Below, piece after piece: positions 6,274 through 9,527 of a stretch of DNA of 9,527 bases. The notes below the pieces were generated by a model. That model did not search any database and was not told where the DNA came from. It worked only from the letters and a program-made list of their open reading frames with translations. Source of the DNA: an uncultured Clostridia bacterium (lineage in GTDB: Bacteria > Bacillota > Clostridia > Lachnospirales > Lachnospiraceae). Every line of letters starts with the position of its first letter. The stretch's first letter is position 1. The DNA is taken from NCBI GenBank assembly GCA_946614685.1, contig CAMOHF010000021.1, positions 1 to 9,527 on the forward strand. Direction: 5' to 3'. A program made the position numbers and the translations under genes.

Positions 6274-7224
6274 TTACGCTTGATCTTCTTTCTCTGACGT
6301 GCTGATCTCCTTCACGATATAGACCGGACGCGCCTTATTCTCCGTATAGTTCTTCGCCATATACTCTCCCAGAATACCGATGGAAAAAAGCTGCACACCG
6401 GAAAGGAGCAGAATCAGCGAGGCAAGTGTCGGATAGCCCGGCACCGGATCGCCGAAGATCAAAGTTTTGATCACGATCCAAAGCATCATAATGATCGCTA
6501 AAAGGCAGAAGATGAATCCGAGAACGGATGAAAGCACCAGCGGCTTTACGGAGAAAGCCAGAATACCGTCCACCGCATAGGAGAACAACTTTCTGAAGCT
6601 CCACTTGGACTTTCCGGTCGCGCGCTGCTCTACCGTGTAGGGCATGTAGTAGGTCTCAAAGCCGACCCACGCAAAGATACCCTTGGAGAATCTGCATCGC
6701 TCGGGCAGGGATAAGATCGCATCCACCACCACGCGGCGAAGCAGCCTGAAGTCGCTGGCCGCACTGACAAATTTTACATCCGCCATGTGATTGATCAGCT
6801 TATAGAACATCCCCTTAAACGCGGAAAGGATCTTGCTCTCCTTGCGTTTTTCCTGGTAGGCCGCCACAGCGTCATACTCCGGGTGCTCGTCTAAGATCTT
6901 CACCATCTCTGCGATGTACTTCGGATTCTGCTGCATATCCGCATCGATCACCGCCGTGTACGCTCCCGTCGACTCCCGAAATCCCGCGAGCAATGCCGCT
7001 TCCTTTCCGAAGTTTCTGGAGAAATTGACTGCCTTGACTCTGTACGGGGACTTCTCGGACAGCTCTTTTAAAGCCTTCCAGGTTCCGTCCGTACTTCCGT
7101 CGTTGATGAAAATGATCTCCGTGTCTTCAATTATATGGGACAGTGATGCCACGACGGCCTCATATAAGAGGCCGACGTTTCCTTCTTCATTGAAGCAGGG
7201 CACCACGATGGATAATTTGGTCAT
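6274..7224 (-). CDS. Family-2 glycosyltransferase, GtrB/DPM type, membrane anchored
   Basis: A 316-residue enzyme expected to transfer a sugar from a nucleotide donor to undecaprenyl phosphate at the inner face of the membrane. The GT-A domain starts at residue 3 (LSIVVPCFNEE), with N-D-G-S-T-D-G-T at 41-48, the metal-binding D-A-D at 94-96 followed by Q-Q-N-P, and R-A-T-G-K-S-K-W at 201-208. Two membrane helices follow, about 227-254 and 264-287. The tail G-E-Y-M-A-K-N-Y and R-P-V-Y-I-V is typical of bactoprenol glucosyltransferases such as GtrB and CsbB. The donor sugar and final acceptor cannot be read from sequence. The ATG is 4 bases past the glycogen phosphorylase stop with no good Shine-Dalgarno, so translation is probably coupled. 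Its place beside flagellin allows a role in surface or flagellin glycosylation, but no partner flippase or second transferase is visible. Confidence 0.93.
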   Translation of the reverse strand: MTKLSIVVPCFNEEGNVGLLYEAVVASLSHIIEDTEIIFINDGSTDGTWKALKELSEKSPYRVKAVNFSRNFGKEAALLAGFRESTGAYTAVIDADMQQNPKYIAEMVKILDEHPEYDAVAAYQEKRKESKILSAFKGMFYKLINHMADVKFVSAASDFRLLRRVVVDAILSLPERCRFSKGIFAWVGFETYYMPYTVEQRATGKSKWSFRKLFSYAVDGILAFSVKPLVLSSVLGFIFCLLAIIMMLWIVIKTLIFGDPVPGYPTLASLILLLSGVQLFSIGILGEYMAKNYTENKARPVYIVKEISTSEKEDQA

Positions 7225-7228
7225 AAGA

Positions 7229-9527
7229 TTAAAGATTTACCTTCACCTTTTCAAGTTTCCAGATCTCTTTTGCATACTGCTCGATGGTTCTGTCGGAAGA
7301 GAACTTGCCTGCGCATGCCGTGTTCAACATCGCCATCTTCGCCCAGGTTGTCGTATCCTTGTATGCGGCATTGACGCGCTTCTGCGCCTCTGCATAGGAA
7401 TCGAAATCCTTCAATGTAAAGTATACATCGTTTCTTAAGAGTGAATCATAGAGATCGCGGAAGAGATCCTTGTCACCGTTCGAGTATGTTCCGTCCACAA
7501 GCTGGTCAAGCACACGCTTTACCGCAGGATTGGAATTATACACATCCATGGGAAGGTATCCGCCCTCGCGCTCATACTTCATAACTTCTTCCGCACTCAT
7601 ACCGAAGATAAATGCATTGTCGATGCCGACTTCCTCGACGATCTCGACATTCGCACCGTCCATGGTTCCGAGTGTGGGCGCACCGTTCAACATAAACTTC
7701 ATGTTACCGGTACCGGACGCCTCTCTTGAAGCGGTGGATATCTGCTCGGATACATCTGCTGCCGCAAAGATGATCTCCGCATTGGATACTCTGTAGTTCT
7801 CAATGAATACCACCTTGATCTTGCCCTTGATGGACTTGTCGTTGTTGATCACGTCCGCTACGGAGTTGATCAGCTTGATGGTAAGCTTCGCGGTCTTGTA
7901 GCCGGCTGCCGCCTTCGCGCCGAAGATGAAGGTCGTCGGTGTGAAATCCATATCCGGGTTCGCCTTTAACTCATTGTACAGGTGCATAATGTGCAGGATG
8001 TTGAGCTGCTGACGCTTGTACTCATGCAGACGCTTTACCTGTACGTCGAAGATGGAATCCGGATCCACGTCGATGCCGTTGTGCTCCTTGATGTACTCGG
8101 CAAGACGGATCTTGTTCTTCTTCTTGATGTCCATGAATTCCTTCTGGGACTTCTTCTCTGCAGCAAATTTCTTGAGCTTGGAAATCTGAGAGAGATCCGT
8201 GATCCAGCCGTCACCGATCTTCTTGGTCACCCATGCAGCAAGCAGGGGATTGCCGTGAAGAAGGAATCTTCTCTGTGTGATACCGTTGGTTTTATTGTTG
8301 AACTGATCGGGACGCATCTCATAGAAGTCCTTCAGTTCTCTCTTCTTTAAGATCTCTGTGTGAAGTCTTGCCACACCGTTGACGGAGAAGCTTCCTGCGA
8401 TGGCAAGATGTGCCATCTTCACCTGTCCGTCATAGAGGATCGCCATGCTTCTTACCTTGTCCTGATTTCCGGGATAGGTATCCTCGATCAGCATTACAAA
8501 GCGACGGTTGATCTCGTCGATGATCTGATAGATACGGGGAAGCAGTCTCTGGAAGAGGTCGATGGGCCACTTCTCAAGTGCCTCAGCCATGATGGTGTGG
8601 TTGGTGTATGCGCAGGTTCTGCATGTGATATCCCATGCGTCATCCCACTCAAGATGCTCCTCATCCACAAGGATACGCATCAGCTCCGCAACCGTAACGG
8701 TGGGATGTGTATCGTTGAGCTGGAAGGTTACCTTGTTCGGGAGATCGTGGATATCGGCGTTGTTCTCCTTGAACTTTAAGATCGCTCTCTGTACGGAAGC
8801 AGATACGAAGAAGTACTGCTGCTTTAAGCGAAGCTCCTTGCCCGAATAGTGATTGTCGTTCGGATAGAGCACCTCTACCAGGTTTCTTGCAAGGTTCTGC
8901 TGCTCTACCGCCTTCTGGTACTCGCCCTTGTCGAAGGAATTTAAGTTGAACTCCTCCTCGGGAGCCGCATCCCAGATACGAAGTGTATTTACAATGTTGT
9001 TGCCATATCCGATCACGGGAAGATCATAAGGAATCGCACGGATCGCCTGATATCCGTCATGTACGAAGTAATTCTTTCCGTCTACGCACTCGGTTCTTAC
9101 ATAACCGCCGAAACGTACCTCAACTTCATACTCGGGGCGTTTTACCTCGAAGGGATTTCCGTTCTTTAACCAGTTGTCCGGCTTCTCAACCTGATAACCG
9201 TCCTCAATGGCCTGCTTGAACATACCATAGCGGTAACGGATACCACAACCGTATGCGGGATAACCGAGGGTTGCAAGAGAATCCAGGAAGCAGGCGGCAA
9301 GACGGCCGAGACCACCGTTTCCTAACGCTGCGTCCGGCTCCTGATCCTCAATAAAGTTGATATCAAAGCCCATCTCATCTAACGCTTCCTTCACCTGCTC
9401 ATAGTAGGTAAGGTTGATCAGGTTATTTCCCAAAGCTCTTCCCATCAGGAACTCCATGGAAAGATAGTATACGGTCTTTACATTCTCTTCTTCGTACTTC
9501 TTCTGAGTTGCGATCCATCTGTCGATG
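7229..9527 (-). CDS. glgP: Glycogen/maltodextrin phosphorylase, N-terminus missing at window edge
   Basis: A GT35-family phosphorylase that releases glucose 1-phosphate from the non-reducing ends of glycogen or maltodextrin. It is cytosolic and uses pyridoxal phosphate. 765 residues are visible; the family is about 800-830, so roughly 50 are beyond the right edge. The frame stays open to the edge: residues before the first visible ATG at 9457 (V-Y-Y-L-S-M-E-F-L-M-G-R) are conserved family sequence, so that ATG is internal. The pyridoxal phosphate signature E-A-S-G-T-G-N-M-K lies at 602-610, with the cofactor lysine at codon 7699-7697. Other conserved blocks include E-P-D-A-A-L-G-N-G-G-L-G-R-L and Q-L-N-D-T-H-P. 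It is followed after 4 bases by the glycosyltransferase gene. No other glycogen genes are in the window. Glycogen versus maltodextrin preference cannot be decided. Confidence 0.97.
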   Translation of the reverse strand, partial: IDRWIATQKKYEEENVKTVYYLSMEFLMGRALGNNLINLTYYEQVKEALDEMGFDINFIEDQEPDAALGNGGLGRLAACFLDSLATLGYPAYGCGIRYRYGMFKQAIEDGYQVEKPDNWLKNGNPFEVKRPEYEVEVRFGGYVRTECVDGKNYFVHDGYQAIRAIPYDLPVIGYGNNIVNTLRIWDAAPEEEFNLNSFDKGEYQKAVEQQNLARNLVEVLYPNDNHYSGKELRLKQQYFFVSASVQRAILKFKENNADIHDLPNKVTFQLNDTHPTVTVAELMRILVDEEHLEWDDAWDITCRTCAYTNHTIMAEALEKWPIDLFQRLLPRIYQIIDEINRRFVMLIEDTYPGNQDKVRSMAILYDGQVKMAHLAIAGSFSVNGVARLHTEILKKRELKDFYEMRPDQFNNKTNGITQRRFLLHGNPLLAAWVTKKIGDGWITDLSQISKLKKFAAEKKSQKEFMDIKKKNKIRLAEYIKEHNGIDVDPDSIFDVQVKRLHEYKRQQLNILHIMHLYNELKANPDMDFTPTTFIFGAKAAAGYKTAKLTIKLINSVADVINNDKSIKGKIKVVFIENYRVSNAEIIFAAADVSEQISTASREASGTGNMKFMLNGAPTLGTMDGANVEIVEEVGIDNAFIFGMSAEEVMKYEREGGYLPMDVYNSNPAVKRVLDQLVDGTYSNGDKDLFRDLYDSLLRNDVYFTLKDFDSYAEAQKRVNAAYKDTTTWAKMAMLNTACAGKFSSDRTIEQYAKEIWKLEKVKVNL

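Noticed and set aside
9455..9457. ATG 9457 as the start of glycogen phosphorylase
   Set aside because: The frame continues upstream to the window edge with conserved phosphorylase sequence (V-Y-Y-L-S before this methionine), so the gene is truncated by the window and this ATG is internal.
1..9527. Mobile element, prophage, CRISPR or defence system
   Set aside because: All genes are co-directional and tightly packed, and each is housekeeping or motility-related apart from the uncharacterised large protein. No transposase, integrase, regularly spaced repeats or toxin-antitoxin pairs are present.

Overview
The window is a compact run of seven genes, all on the minus strand. It reads like the chromosome of a motile, Gram-positive anaerobe of the Clostridia, most probably a Lachnospiraceae-type gut bacterium. 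This rests on the flagellin type, on a FliS-like chaperone with a C-terminal extension I associate with that family, on strong AGGAGG ribosome sites, and on a glycogen phosphorylase typical of Firmicutes. The family assignment is inferred from protein resemblance recalled from memory, not from a search.

In the direction of transcription (high to low coordinates) the order is as follows. Glycogen phosphorylase (7229-9527) lacks its N-terminus at the window edge. Four bases later comes a membrane-anchored family-2 glycosyltransferase of the GtrB/DPM type (6274-7224). Next is a very large protein of about 960 residues with repeated T-x-x-N-[IL] helical motifs and a C-terminal domain that looks like the flagellar hook-length control (FliK/Flg_hook) fold (3338-6220). 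It is followed by flagellin (1856-3271), a FliS-like flagellin export chaperone (1290-1769), a HIT-family nucleotide-binding protein (860-1279), and S-adenosylmethionine synthetase, which starts at TTG and runs off the left edge (1-857).

Regulation can be read in the gaps. Both the large protein and flagellin are preceded by a sigma-28 (FliA/SigD)-type -10 element sharing the same 11-mer, TCCGATACATA. This ties the large uncharacterised protein to the late motility regulon. A stem-loop with a T6 tract lies between flagellin and the chaperone and is a good intrinsic terminator. It would let flagellin be made in excess while only some read-through reaches chaperone, HIT and metK. Those last three genes are tightly packed, with 10-base and 2-base gaps and each ribosome site overlapping the end of the previous gene, so they look translationally coupled.

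There is no non-coding stretch above 90 bases. I see no tRNA, rRNA, CRISPR, insertion sequence, phage gene or defence gene. The most interesting element is the large sigma-28-associated protein, a probable motility factor of unknown role. The linkage of a housekeeping metK to a flagellin/chaperone unit is the second point of interest.
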